Source: an uncultured Faecalibacterium sp. | GTDB lineage: Bacteria; Bacillota; Clostridia; Oscillospirales; Ruminococcaceae | Length of the DNA stretch: 64,000 bases | Assembly: GCA_934547065.1 (NCBI GenBank) | Contig: CAKTEF010000010.1 | Span: 4,234 to 68,233 of the forward strand | Reading direction: 5' to 3' | Part shown: positions 1 through 9,638 of the stretch, piece after piece | Layout: every line of letters starts with the position of its first letter | How positions within the stretch are numbered: position 1 is the first letter of the stretch | The notes under the pieces: generated by a model | What the model saw: only the letters and a program-made list of their open reading frames with translations | Told to the model about the DNA's origin: nothing | The model's database searches: none | Made by a program: the position numbers and the translations under genes

Positions 1-543
1 CGCACGGATGGCCTGCGGGATGATGATGACCACCATGGTGGTCATGTAGTTCAGGCCAAGGCTGCGTCCGGCCTCCATCTGGCCGGGGTCAACGGCCATC
101 AGGCCGCCGCGGATGATCTCGGACACATAGGCACCGGAGTTGATGCCCAGTGCCAGCGCACCCACCATGGTAAAGTTGCGGCTGTTGGCAAAGATGACCA
201 TGCTCATGATGAGCAGCTGCACCATCATGGGCGTGCCGCGGATGATGGTGGTGTACACCTGACACACCGCATTGAAGAAGCCCAGCACCGGGTTCCTGCG
301 GCCGGGGCGCTGCTGGTCGTGTGCCACACGCACCAGCGCCACCACGCTGCCCAGCACGATGCCCAGTGCCAGCGCAATGGCAGTGACCAGCAGGGTGGTG
401 CCTACGCCGTTGATGTACTGGAGCCAGCGGTCTTTCAGGATGAACGCCTGATAAAACTTGAAGAAGAAATTCTGCCCGAAGTTGAGCGTAGTGCCGCTGT
501 TGAGCAGCTCTTTGAGCAGTTCGTACTGTGCAGCCATTCGCAT
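1..543 (-). CDS. Amino-acid ABC transporter permease, HisM/GlnP type (C-terminus beyond window)
   Basis: This is a membrane permease of a polar amino-acid uptake transporter. Its reverse-strand translation has an early membrane segment that includes GTTLLVTAIALALGIVLG, then the family blocks TTIIRGTPMMVQLL, GINSGAYVSEIIRGG and DPGQMEAGRSLGLN, which form the EAA loop contacting the ATPase. The reading frame runs off the window start, so about 180 residues are seen. Two in-frame ATGs (543 and 537) follow an AGGAAAGTGAGG ribosome site, and either could be used. It follows the binding-protein gene on the same strand. An ATPase gene is expected beyond the edge. Substrate cannot be told from sequence. 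Confidence 0.9.
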   Translation of the reverse strand, partial: MRMAAQYELLKELLNSGTTLNFGQNFFFKFYQAFILKDRWLQYINGVGTTLLVTAIALALGIVLGSVVALVRVAHDQQRPGRRNPVLGFFNAVCQVYTTIIRGTPMMVQLLIMSMVIFANSRNFTMVGALALGINSGAYVSEIIRGGLMAVDPGQMEAGRSLGLNYMTTMVVIIIPQAIRA

Positions 544-593
544 CCTCACTTTCCTGTTCTGATTTTGTTAATCTTTTGTAACCACTTATTTCC

Positions 594-631
594 AAAAAAG
601 GGGAGGTGCCCCAGTTGGGGGCTGCCTCCCC
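594..631 (-). terminator. Intrinsic terminator-like hairpin between binding-protein and permease genes
   Basis: Read on the minus strand, a GGGGAGG/CCTCCCC stem with an inner GC-rich stem is followed by six T. It lies between the two genes of one transport operon. It would therefore partially stop transcription and leave more binding-protein message than permease message, a common arrangement for uptake transporters. Inferred from sequence only. Confidence 0.7.
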
Positions 632-655
632 GTGGCTCAGATGTCAGCCGCCGGA

Positions 656-1483
656 TTATTCAGCGGTGATGTACTTGTCCACGATGGCCTGCAGGGTGCC
701 GTCAGCCTTCAGCTCCTCCAGAGCGCCGTTGACGGCAGCTTCCAGAGCGGAACCCTTTGCCATGCCGATGGCGTAATCTTCCTCAGCATAGCTGGTATCC
801 AGGATAACCAGGCCGGGGTTGGCAGCAACGAACTCCTTGGCGGGGGCGTTGTCGATGACAACGGCATCCACCTGGCCGTTGTTCAGAGCCTGCACAGCGG
901 TCAGGCCGTTGTCGTAAGCCACAACGTTCTCATCACCGAAATCATCGGAGCAGTAGATGTAGCCGGTGGTGCCGCGCTGGGTGCCGATCTTCTTGCCGGC
1001 CAGGTCGTCGGGGGAAGCAATGTCAGAGCCTTCCGGCACGATGATGGACTGGATGCCGGTAGCGTAGCTGTCGGAGAAATCCATCACAGCCTTGCGCTCG
1101 TCGGTCACGGTGACACCGGCCATCACGATATCGGCCTTGCCCTGCTGCACGCTCAGCAGTGCGGCATCAAAGTCCATATCGTCGATCTGCAGCTCCAGGC
1201 CCAGCTTGTCGGCAATGGCCTGAGCGGTCTCAATGTCGATGCCCTCGAATTCGCCGGCATCGGTGGTCATCTCATACGGAGGGAATGCAGCGTTGGTCGC
1301 CATGGTCAGCTTGCCGGCCTCCACGGTGGCCAGCTCGCTGGCGGAAGCAGCCTCAGAGGAAGCGGCAGAGCTTGCTGCGGAGGAAGCCGTGCTGGAAGCG
1401 GAAGAACCACATGCGGTCAGGGCCAGAGCGGCAGCAGCCACACCGGCGGCAGCCAGAAAGCTGCGGCGAGAGATCTTTTTCAT
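656..1483 (-). CDS. Amino-acid ABC transporter substrate-binding lipoprotein
   Basis: A 275-residue extracytoplasmic solute-binding protein of the polar amino-acid family (SBP_bac_3). The start at 1483 gives MKKISRRSFL, a hydrophobic stretch and lipobox LTAC with the lipid-attachment cysteine at residue 25. The twin-arginine SRRSFL also fits a Tat signal, though Sec export is equally possible. An Ala/Ser linker leads to the binding fold (AAFPPYEMTTDAGEFEGIDIE, then QQGKADIVMAGVTVTDERK and KKIGTQRGTTG). GAGGAGTG precedes the start. An upstream in-frame ATG at 1543 would bury the signal peptide and is rejected. It is cotranscribed with the permease. Confidence 0.92.
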   Translation of the reverse strand: MKKISRRSFLAAAGVAAAALALTACGSSASSTASSAASSAASSEAASASELATVEAGKLTMATNAAFPPYEMTTDAGEFEGIDIETAQAIADKLGLELQIDDMDFDAALLSVQQGKADIVMAGVTVTDERKAVMDFSDSYATGIQSIIVPEGSDIASPDDLAGKKIGTQRGTTGYIYCSDDFGDENVVAYDNGLTAVQALNNGQVDAVVIDNAPAKEFVAANPGLVILDTSYAEEDYAIGMAKGSALEAAVNGALEELKADGTLQAIVDKYITAE

Positions 1484-1565
1484 ATTCAAACACTCCTCAA
1501 TGCATTGTATAATCTTGCAGCCGCCGGGAACGATGCACTCCATCGAACCTCCGGCGAACGGATTT

Positions 1566-1594
1566 AGTATAGATTGTACAAATTAAAAAGTCAA
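1566..1594 (-). promoter_or_regulatory. Sigma-70 promoter for amino-acid ABC operon
   Basis: On the minus strand, -35 TTGACT (1594-1589), a 17-nt spacer and -10 TATACT (1571-1566), about 85 nt upstream of the binding-protein start. The spacer contains the palindrome TTGTACAA. Confidence 0.75.
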
Positions 1595-1699
1595 GTGTTG
1601 TGCAATAATTCGGTAAAAATGAAACCGTTTTGAGAACACTTATGCAGAAAAGCACGAGAAAATGATGAATATATGCAAACCTCTCGCACAGAGGCCACG

Positions 1700-2010
1700 C
1701 CCTGCTCTGTCCAACCTCTCAGGCGCGGGCTGCGCCGCGCCAGCTCCCCTAGTAGGGGAGCCTTTGGCATAAGATTTGTTTTTCGCTGTAATCGCCTGCG
1801 GCTCCAAAACCAATCCCTGCCGCAAGAGATTCCACCTCATCAGTCGCCTGCGGCGACAGCTTCCCCAATGGGGAAGCCTTTCATGCAACCTTTACGCCAG
1901 CAGGGCAAATCGTAGCAAAGCGCTAACGCTCGAACACAACGGCCTGCCAAGAGCTCCCCTACTAGGGGAGCTGGCATCGAGCGAAGCGCAGATGACTGAG
2001 AGGTTGGATG
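1700..2010. repeat. Cluster of three small palindromic repeats
   Basis: The stretch between the binding-protein promoter and the nitroreductase (about 1600-2049) holds no convincing gene. It carries three copies of a dispersed palindromic repeat. Minus-oriented copies lie at about 1704-1768 and 1829-1886, and a plus-oriented copy at about 1943-2005. Each copy has a hairpin (CTCCCCT-N-AGGGGAG or CTTCCCC-N-GGGGAAG), a second short hairpin and a conserved tail (GACTGAGAGGTTG or GACTGATGAGGTG). Related copies lie near 33.7-34.0, 52.7 and 53.5 kb. Confidence 0.8.
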
Positions 2011-2049
2011 GGAGGGACAGCTGACCGCTTTGCACAGCTGCTTCTGGTT

Positions 2050-2625
2050 TTACAAGTACCTTGCCAGCTCCTCCCTGCTGCGCTTCGGCACGCAGTAGCT
2101 GCGGTCGGCATCCAGATAATAGCGGATGCCCGTTTCCTCGGTCATGGGCACAATGTGCGCCTGGTGCGCGGGGTAGCCGAACGCCACCATAAAGGCCAGC
2201 TTTTCCGGCTCGGCAATGCCCAGCAGCTCGCTCAGGGCGGGCTTGTTGATGGCCCCCATGATGCAGCTGCCCACGCCCTTGTCCCAGGCGGCCAGCGTCA
2301 TGTTGGCCAGGGCGATGCCGGTGTCGGTGTTCAGGTCGCCGTGGATGGAGGTATCCTGCACCACGGCCACATACAGCGTGGGCTGCTCCCCGGCCTTGGG
2401 GGTGCCCTGTTCCGGCGGCAGGTAGCCCGCCCACTTGACCAGCGGCTGGACCTTGGCCACCAGCTCCGGGCTCCGCACCACCACCAGGCGCACAGCCTGG
2501 CGGTTTGCCCCGCTGGAAGAAAGGCGCAGCGCCTCCACGATATCGTCCACGACCTCCTGCGGCACGGCCTTTTGCTCAAACCGGCGGTAGGTGCGGCGGG
2601 TGAGAAGTTTTTCCATCACAGACAT
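2050..2625 (-). CDS. Nitroreductase family protein
   Basis: A 191-residue FMN-dependent nitroreductase-like oxidoreductase, presumably using NAD(P)H. The N-terminus MEKLLTRRTYRRFEQKAVP carries the family RRSxRxF-type flavin-binding block. SSSGANRQAVRLVVV, ALANMTLAAWDKGVGSCIMGAI and the C-terminal LGIAEPEKLAFMVAFGYP follow the family order. The start at 2625 follows an AAAGGGG site and fits the family N-terminus. A longer in-frame extension to 2799 has no family similarity. It is monocistronic with its own promoter. Physiological substrate unknown. Confidence 0.9.
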   Translation of the reverse strand: MSVMEKLLTRRTYRRFEQKAVPQEVVDDIVEALRLSSSGANRQAVRLVVVRSPELVAKVQPLVKWAGYLPPEQGTPKAGEQPTLYVAVVQDTSIHGDLNTDTGIALANMTLAAWDKGVGSCIMGAINKPALSELLGIAEPEKLAFMVAFGYPAHQAHIVPMTEETGIRYYLDADRSYCVPKRSREELARYL

Positions 2626-2690
2626 CAGAATGACCCCTTTCCATCGTTCCGGCCCGCCCCTGACGAAGCAGCGCCGTTTTCTATAAGGAT

Positions 2691-2719
2691 AGTATAGCGC
2701 ACCGGCCCCTGCCGCGCAA
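2691..2719 (-). promoter_or_regulatory. Promoter for nitroreductase
   Basis: On the minus strand, -35 TTGCGC, 17-nt spacer, -10 TATACT, 66 nt upstream of the start codon. Confidence 0.6.
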
Positions 2720-2770
2720 GAGCGTTCTCCGCAGCCCGGTTTTTCAATTGTGAAATGTTGCCCCCGCGCA

Positions 2771-2799
2771 TTGACAGCATCTTCCTCAGCTGGTATCAT
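2771..2799 (+). promoter_or_regulatory. Promoter for secreted Cys-pair protein
   Basis: Consensus -35 TTGACA (2771-2776), 17-nt spacer and -10 TATCAT (2794-2799), about 90 nt before the ATG at 2888. It diverges from the nitroreductase promoter. Confidence 0.75.
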
Positions 2800-2887
2800 A
2801 AAGGCAAAGAAAGAACGCGGTAACGAAAAATATAACCAAATTTAACCGCGCAGCCCGGCTGTTTTGGCCGGGAGAAAGGACCACTGT

Positions 2888-3487
2888 ATGAAACACCGTA
2901 CTCTGCATCTTCTGGCCGCTCTGGGCCTGTCCGCCTGCCTGCTGGCGGGCGGTGCCGCTTCCGCCTTTGCCGAGGAAACGCCCGCCTGCACCGAGCATGT
3001 CTGGAAGCGCACCACCGAGCTGAAGACCGAGTGCATCAACACCAAGGTTTCCCTCAAGGGCACCGACGGCAAGCTCCGCACCTACACCCTGTGCCCCGAA
3101 TGCGGCCATGTGGAAAACGCCGCCGCACTGACCGAGGTCAAAGGAGTCAACGCCAACTTCTCCGGCCTGAAAGTCTTTACCGGCACGCTGGACGGCCAGC
3201 AGGTGCTGAGCGTGGCGTTCTGCTACCCCACCGTGATCGAGCGGGTGGTCTGCGAAACATGCGGCACCGTCCGGAGCGAGGACACCACGGCGGCACGGGC
3301 CATGGCCGCCGATGTGACCGCCAACGTGGAGCTGCCCGCCTCGGCTGTGGCAGGCTATACCCTGTACCAGACCCAGGCCGACGGCACCGAAGCGCCGGTG
3401 GAAGTTTCCATCAACGGCAGCACGGCCCTGATGCGGCTGTATGTGGGCAGCGGTGCCCAGCTGCTGCGGATGGTCCCCAACGCATGA
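2888..3487 (+). CDS. Secreted protein of unknown function with two CxxC pairs
   Basis: A 199-residue exported protein. MKHRTLHLLAALGLSACLLA through ASAFAEE is a Sec signal peptide with an AxA cleavage site. The mature part has two metal-ribbon-like knuckles, TLCPECGHVE and VVCETCGTVR, roughly 50 residues apart, suggesting a zinc site or a disulfide pair, and otherwise beta-rich sequence. GAAAGGA precedes the ATG at 2888; an upstream ATG at 2864 would place eight extra residues before the signal. It has its own promoter and terminator and so is a single-gene unit. I do not recognise a family. Confidence 0.8.
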   Translation: MKHRTLHLLAALGLSACLLAGGAASAFAEETPACTEHVWKRTTELKTECINTKVSLKGTDGKLRTYTLCPECGHVENAAALTEVKGVNANFSGLKVFTGTLDGQQVLSVAFCYPTVIERVVCETCGTVRSEDTTAARAMAADVTANVELPASAVAGYTLYQTQADGTEAPVEVSINGSTALMRLYVGSGAQLLRMVPNA

Positions 3488-3514
3488 TCCTGGCATCTTT
3501 CTCCCCGATCCAAC

Positions 3515-3566
3515 GGGCCGCTGCGCAGGCATTGCCCCCTGTGCAGCGGCCCCTTTTTGCTTTTTT
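3515..3566 (+). terminator. Intrinsic terminator of secreted Cys-pair gene
   Basis: A GGGCCGCTGC/GCAGCGGCCC stem is followed by CTTTTTGCTTTTTT. Confidence 0.85.
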
Positions 3567-3601
3567 CCCGAAAAAGTTTTCCGCAAATCCCCCCAAATCA
3601 C

Positions 3602-3660
3602 TTTCCAAACGTGCGAATTTGCGGTATTCTAATTCTATCCATTGTACACGAGGTGTACAA
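3602..3660 (+). promoter_or_regulatory. opp promoter with perfect operator-like palindrome
   Basis: Weak promoter TTTCCA-17-TATTCT (3602-3607, 3625-3630). Directly downstream, about +6 to +24, sits a perfect inverted repeat TTGTACAC-GAG-GTGTACAA (3642-3660). A regulator bound there would block initiation of the oppBCDF operon. The promoter assignment is inference; the palindrome is seen directly. Confidence 0.6.
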
Positions 3661-3696
3661 CCGGGGAGATCAAACGAAAGAGGGGTGCGCACAGAT

Positions 3697-4638
3697 ATGT
3701 TGAAATATCTGGCCAAACGCATCGGGCGTTCCATCCTGACGCTGTTCATCATTGTAACGCTCGTGTTCTGCCTGCTGCGGCTGATGCCGGTAGAGGGCTA
3801 CTTTGCAAACTACGAAAAAATGACCGAGGCGCAGATCCAGGCCGGCCTGCAGTCCATGGGCCTGCTGGACCCGCTCCCGGTGCAGATCGGGCGGTTCTGG
3901 TGGAACGCGCTGCACGGCGACCTGGGCGTGAGCCATATCTATAAGGTAAACGCTTCGGTCACCGGCATCCTGGCCAAAAAGCTGCCCATCTCCATCCAGA
4001 TGGGCGTGTTCGCCATGCTGCTCAGCCTGGTGATCGGCATTCCCATGGGCCTGTTCATGGGGCGGTTCAAAAACCGCTGGCCGGATAAGATCGGCACCGC
4101 CATCATCGTGCTGATCCAGGCCGTGCCCGCTGCCGTGTACTACCTGTACATCCAGATGTACGGCACCCAGGCGCTGAGCGTTGGCCTGCTGTTCGACGCT
4201 TCCAACTGGAGGTACTGGGTGCTGCCCGTCTGCTCCATGAGCCTGGGCAACGTGGCGTTCTACGCCATGTGGCTGCGCCGCTACATGGTGGACGAAAGCA
4301 ACAAGGATTATGTGCGCCTTGCGCTGGCCAAAGGCGTGAGCGAGAGCAACATTGCGCTGCATCACATCTTCCGCAACGCCATGGTGCCGCTGGTGCAGTA
4401 CATTCCCTCGGCGTTCCTGAACACCGTGGTGGGCTCCATTTACATCGAGAGCCTGTACAGCATCCCCGGCATGGGCGGCCTGCTGGTCACCTGTGTGCAG
4501 CGCCACGACAACACCATGGTGCAGGGCATCGTACTGTTGTACGCCTGCGTGGGTATCATCGGCCTGATCCTGGGCGATCTGCTTATGGTGCTCATTGATC
4601 CCCGCATCAGCTTTGGCAAGAAAGAAGGTGGCCGATAA
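3697..4638 (+). CDS. oppB: Oligopeptide ABC transporter permease, OppB/DppB type
   Basis: A 313-residue inner-membrane permease. MLKYLAKRIGRSILTLFIIV is the typical N-terminal segment. The conserved inner loop includes YVRLALAKGVSESNIALHHIFRNAMVPL, and the C-terminal block (IESLYSIPGMGGLL to the terminal DPR) is diagnostic of OppB/DppB. The start at 3697 matches the family; the frame is open far upstream but that overlaps another gene. The stop overlaps the oppC start in TAATG, so the two are translationally coupled. No OppA-type binding protein is nearby, so one must be encoded elsewhere. Confidence 0.92.
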   Translation: MLKYLAKRIGRSILTLFIIVTLVFCLLRLMPVEGYFANYEKMTEAQIQAGLQSMGLLDPLPVQIGRFWWNALHGDLGVSHIYKVNASVTGILAKKLPISIQMGVFAMLLSLVIGIPMGLFMGRFKNRWPDKIGTAIIVLIQAVPAAVYYLYIQMYGTQALSVGLLFDASNWRYWVLPVCSMSLGNVAFYAMWLRRYMVDESNKDYVRLALAKGVSESNIALHHIFRNAMVPLVQYIPSAFLNTVVGSIYIESLYSIPGMGGLLVTCVQRHDNTMVQGIVLLYACVGIIGLILGDLLMVLIDPRISFGKKEGGR

Positions 4639-5669
4639 TGCTGTTCCACATGAAAGATCAGAAAGCGGCCGGGCTGGAGGCCAGCCTGGACCAGCTGCAG
4701 AAAGACGGTCCCGCTGCCTGGGCCAGCCTGCCGGAGGACGAGCTGTTCACCCCCGCCGGGTTCCATGCCGAGCAGGCCGAAGCCACGGCCTACTCCAATT
4801 ACAGTTACTGGGGCAGCACATTCCGTGCGTTCTTCAAGAACAAAGTGGCGGTCGCCCTCCTCATCGCGCTGGTGGCCGTGGTAGCGTTTGCCTTTTTGCA
4901 GCCCCACCTGCCCGGCCAGGTGGACCCCAACCTGTGCGAAGTGGACCCGGCCACCGGCATCCAGTACCGCAACATCGCCCCCGGCGAAAAGGGCTTTATC
5001 TGGGGTTCCAACGCCATCGGCCAGGACCTGTGGGCCCGCATCTGGGCCGGTGCCCGCACCAGCCTGACCATCGCCTTTTTCGTGGCCCTGATCGAAGCCG
5101 TGGTCGGCATCACGGTGGGGGTGCTGTGGGGCTATGTCCGCCAGCTGGATTTCTTCTTCACCGAGCTGTACAACATCTGCGATAACGTTCCCTCCACCAT
5201 CATCCTGATCCTGATCTCCTATGTGGCCTCGCCCAGCATCAAAACGCTGATCCTGGGCATGTCCATCACGGGCTGGATCGCCATGGCGCGCTTTATCCGC
5301 AACCAGATCCTGATCATCCGCGACCGTGATTACAACGTTGCGTCCCGCTGCATCGGCACCCCCACGTTCCGTATCGTGCTGCGTAACCTGCTGCCGTACC
5401 TGGTGTCCGTCATCATGCTGCGCATGGCCCTGACCATCCCCGCCGCCATTGGCAGCGAGGTGTTCATCACCTACATTGGCCTGGGCCTTTCGGTGGAGAT
5501 CCCCTCGCTGGGCAACCTGATCAACGACGGCCGCAAGGTGATGATGCAGGCCGGGCTGCGCTATCAGCTGCTCTACCCCACCATCATCCTGAGCTTTGTC
5601 ACCATTGCGTTCTATCTGATCGGCAACGCCTTCTCCGACGCAGCCGACCCGAAGAACCATCTGCAGTAA
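4638..5669 (+). CDS. oppC: Oligopeptide ABC transporter permease, OppC/DppC type
   Basis: A 343-residue permease, partner of OppB. A hydrophilic leader of about 60 residues precedes the first membrane span (VALLIALVAVVAFAFL). The family blocks GTDxxGQDL (here SNAIGQDLWARI), GARTSLTIAFF, RDRDYNVASRCIGT and FITYIGLGLSVEIPSLGNLI are all present in order. The start overlaps the oppB stop by one base. A GGAGG ribosome site for the next gene follows the stop closely. Confidence 0.92.
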   Translation: MLFHMKDQKAAGLEASLDQLQKDGPAAWASLPEDELFTPAGFHAEQAEATAYSNYSYWGSTFRAFFKNKVAVALLIALVAVVAFAFLQPHLPGQVDPNLCEVDPATGIQYRNIAPGEKGFIWGSNAIGQDLWARIWAGARTSLTIAFFVALIEAVVGITVGVLWGYVRQLDFFFTELYNICDNVPSTIILILISYVASPSIKTLILGMSITGWIAMARFIRNQILIIRDRDYNVASRCIGTPTFRIVLRNLLPYLVSVIMLRMALTIPAAIGSEVFITYIGLGLSVEIPSLGNLINDGRKVMMQAGLRYQLLYPTIILSFVTIAFYLIGNAFSDAADPKNHLQ

Positions 5670-5682
5670 GGAGGGACGGAAG

Positions 5683-6736
5683 ATGGAAAAAAATCAGCTG
5701 ATCCTCTCCATCAAGGATCTGAACATCAAATTCAATCTGCGCGGAAAGATCCTCCACGCCATCCGCGGCATCGACCTGGACATCTACCACGGCGAGGTCC
5801 TGGCCATTGTGGGCGAGTCCGGCTCCGGCAAGAGCGTATTCACCAAAAGCTTTATGGGCCTGTTGGATGCCAACGGTTCCATCACCTCCGGCACCATTGA
5901 TTATTTCGGGGCCGACGACGGGACCCCCATCCGCCTTTCCGACCTGAAAAAGGAAAAAGAGTGGCTGCGGGTGCGCGGGCATGAGATCGCCATGATCATG
6001 CAGGACCCCATGACCAGCCTGAACCCCTTGAAGACCATCGGCGACCAGATCATGGAGGCCGTGCAGCTGCACCAGGGCCTCAAGGGCAAGGCCGCCCGGG
6101 AAAAAACGCTGGAATATCTGCGGGATGTGGGCATTGCGGACCCGGAAGTGCGCTTTGGCCAGTACCCGCACGAGTTTTCCGGCGGCATGCGCCAGCGTGT
6201 GGTCATTGCCATTGCCGTGGCCTGCAACCCGCAGATCCTGATCTGCGACGAGCCCACCACCGCCCTGGATGTGACCATCCAGGCACAGATCCTGCAGCTG
6301 CTGAAAGAGATGCAGGTCAAGTACAACCTGACCATCGTTCTCATCACCCATGACCTGGGCGTGGTGGCCAACATCGCCGACCGCGTGGCCGTGATGTATG
6401 CCGGCGACATCGTGGAGATCGGCACCTCGGACGAAATTTACTATGACCCCCGCCACCCCTATACCTGGGCCCTGCTTTCCAGTATGCCCCAGATGGGCAT
6501 TAAGGGCGAGGATCTGTTCAACATCCATGGCACCCCGCCGAATCTGTTCACCGAGATCCACGGGGATGCCTTTGCGCCCCGCAACCCCCAGGCGCTGAAG
6601 ATCGACTTTGTCAAGCGGCCGCCCTATTTCTCCGTCAGCCCGACCCACAGGGCCAAGACCTGGCTGCTGGACCCGCGTGCCCCCAGGGTGGAGCCGCCGC
6701 TGGCCGTAAAACTGCTGAAAGAGGAGGGAATGCGGG

Positions 6737-6744
<8 letters not shown>
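5683..6744 (+). CDS. oppD: Oligopeptide ABC transporter ATPase, OppD/DppD type
   Basis: A 353-residue ATPase that powers the OppBC channel. Walker A GESGSGKS is at residues 44-51, Q-loop QDPMTSLNP, signature FSGGMRQR, Walker [13 protein letters not shown] and the H-loop THDLG. The C-terminal oligopeptide-transporter extension is present but reads [10 protein letters not shown], where many OppD proteins have FxxRCxxA. The cysteines reported in that extension are therefore absent here. The last eight bases overlap oppF. Confidence 0.93.
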
Positions 6745-7678
<934 letters not shown>

Positions 7679-7716
7679 AGTTCATGGTTTCTTCATCAAA
7701 TCGGTTCGGCTGTTCC

Positions 7717-7745
7717 TTGACATTTTTTGCTTGCTCAACTACAAT
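7717..7745 (+). promoter_or_regulatory. Strong sigma-70 promoter for adenylate-forming ligase
   Basis: TTGACA (7717-7722), exactly 17 nt, TACAAT (7740-7745). It gives a leader of about 105 nt containing a GC-rich hairpin (CCGGCCCCGGCTTCCGGAGC area, about 7810-7832). Confidence 0.85.
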
Positions 7746-7857
7746 AACATGGATGGTTATTGTGCAGTTTTTAACAAACTGACGAAACGGAACGGACTGT
7801 GAATCCATGCCCGGCCCCGGCTTCCGGAGCGGGCGAACAACAAAGGATCGTAACTTT

Positions 7858-9597
7858 ATGAATACATCTGAAGCAACCCCTCTCTACGCCTCCACGGAGC
7901 GGCCCTGGCTGAAATACTACGACGCAAAGTTCATCGGCCAGATCCCGCCGGAATGTTCGGCATTTGATTATGTCTGCCGCCAGAACCGCAGCCGCCTGGG
8001 CGAGTGTGCCCTGGAATATTACGGCCGCAAATTCACCTATGCGGATCTCATCGTCAATGTCAAAAAGACCGCCGCTGCGTTCCGCGCCCTGGGCGTGAAA
8101 AAGGGCGAGATCATCACCGTGGTCAGCGTGATGCTCCCGGAGGTCATTTTTGCGTTCTACGCCGCTGATATGATCGGGGCCACCCTGAACCTGGTGGACC
8201 CCCGTTACAGCGCCGAGGGCATCCACGAGTACATCGAGGAGGTGGGTTCCCGCCTGCTCATCACCCTGAATGTGACCTACGAGCGCTGCCGTCAGGCCGC
8301 CCGCCGCACCACTGTGGAGCGGGTGATCGTGGTCTCCCCGGCCGACTCGCTGCCGCTGCACCTGGCCATTGGCTACAAGATGACCAACCCCGACACCAAC
8401 AAATATAAATCCAACGTTCTGCACTGGAAGCAGTTCCTGGCGGGCGGCGAGGGCCACAGCATCGCCGACGATGGCTACGACCCGGAGCACGCCTGCGTGG
8501 TGGTGCATACCGGCGGCACCACCGGCTCGCCCAAAGGCGTGATGCTGACCGACCAGAACTTCAACACCATCGCCCAGCAGTTTGCGGCCTACGGCAAGCT
8601 GTTCAGCAAGGGCCAGTCCCTGATGAACATTATGCCGCCGTTCATTGCCTACGGCTACGCCTGCGGCGTACACATGCCGCTGGTGCTGGGGCTGAAGATC
8701 ATCATCATCCCCAACCTGGATCCCGACAAGATCGGCAGCCTGATCTGGAAGCACAAACCGGAGCACATGTTCGGTGTTCCGGCCCACTACCAGCAGATGG
8801 CCTCCTCGTTTGCCCTGCGGGATAAGGACCTTTCGTTCATCCGCAACTACGCTGCGGGCGGCGATGCCATCTCCATCGGTGCCGAGCAGACGGTCAACGA
8901 GTTCCTGGCCGCCCACCATGCCGAGTATCCCCTGGCAAAGGGCTACGGCATGACCGAGGTCTCCTCGGCGGCCACCTGTGCGGCAGGCCTCACCACCAAG
9001 CCCGGCAGCGTGGGCATCCCGCTGGTCAACACCCTGGTCTCGGTGTTCGAGCCGGACACCCAGACCGAGCTGCCCATCGGCCAGCGGGGCGAGATCTGCA
9101 TCTGCGGCCCCACCATGATGAAAGGCTACTACAACAAACCCGCCGAGACGGCCGCCATCCTGCAAAAGCATCCGGACGGCCGGGTGTGGGTCCACACCGG
9201 CGATATCGGTTACCTGGACGAGGACGGCTTTGTCTACCTGGACAGCCGGATCAAGCGGCTGATCATCCGCCACGACGGCTTCAAGGTGTTCCCCTCCATG
9301 ATCGAAAATGTGGTCAGCCGCCATCCCGCCGTGCATCAGTGCTCGGTGGTGGGCTGCGCCGATCAGGACCATGTGCAGGGCCGCCTGCCGTTCGTTTACC
9401 TGGTGCTCACCCCGGAGGCCGCCGTCTCCGGCAAGCGCAAGCAGATCATCCGGGAGCTGCGCCAGATGTGCGCCGAGGAGCTGGCTGAATACGTCCAACC
9501 CGTTGGTTACAAGATCATCCCGGAAATGCCCATGACTCCCATTGGCAAGTTTGACTATCGCAAGCTGGAGGAGGAGATCACTCCACGCGATTATTAA
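7858..9597 (+). CDS. AMP-forming acyl-CoA synthetase/ligase family protein
   Basis: A 579-residue adenylate-forming enzyme (ANL superfamily) that activates a carboxylic acid with ATP before transfer, usually to CoA. The phosphate loop is VHTGGTTGSPKGV, the adenine motif GYGMTE, followed by HTGDIGYLDEDGFVYLDSRIKR (hinge) and the C-terminal catalytic-lysine block MTPIGKFDYRKLE. Start at 7858 follows AAAGGA; an upstream ATG at 7807 has no ribosome site. The substrate cannot be inferred: neighbours are a peptide transporter and a secreted esterase. Fatty acid, aryl acid or a peptide-natural-product precursor are all possible. Confidence 0.88.
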   Translation: MNTSEATPLYASTERPWLKYYDAKFIGQIPPECSAFDYVCRQNRSRLGECALEYYGRKFTYADLIVNVKKTAAAFRALGVKKGEIITVVSVMLPEVIFAFYAADMIGATLNLVDPRYSAEGIHEYIEEVGSRLLITLNVTYERCRQAARRTTVERVIVVSPADSLPLHLAIGYKMTNPDTNKYKSNVLHWKQFLAGGEGHSIADDGYDPEHACVVVHTGGTTGSPKGVMLTDQNFNTIAQQFAAYGKLFSKGQSLMNIMPPFIAYGYACGVHMPLVLGLKIIIIPNLDPDKIGSLIWKHKPEHMFGVPAHYQQMASSFALRDKDLSFIRNYAAGGDAISIGAEQTVNEFLAAHHAEYPLAKGYGMTEVSSAATCAAGLTTKPGSVGIPLVNTLVSVFEPDTQTELPIGQRGEICICGPTMMKGYYNKPAETAAILQKHPDGRVWVHTGDIGYLDEDGFVYLDSRIKRLIIRHDGFKVFPSMIENVVSRHPAVHQCSVVGCADQDHVQGRLPFVYLVLTPEAAVSGKRKQIIRELRQMCAEELAEYVQPVGYKIIPEMPMTPIGKFDYRKLEEEITPRDY

Positions 9598-9638
9598 GTT
9601 TATTTCTACGCTTTGTACAGAAAGGAAGCAACACCGCT

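Noticed and set aside
656..1483. Tat-dependent export of the binding lipoprotein as a finding
   Set aside because: SRRSFL fits the Tat consensus, but such starts are common in Sec-exported lipoproteins of Clostridia. No Tat genes are in the window to support it.
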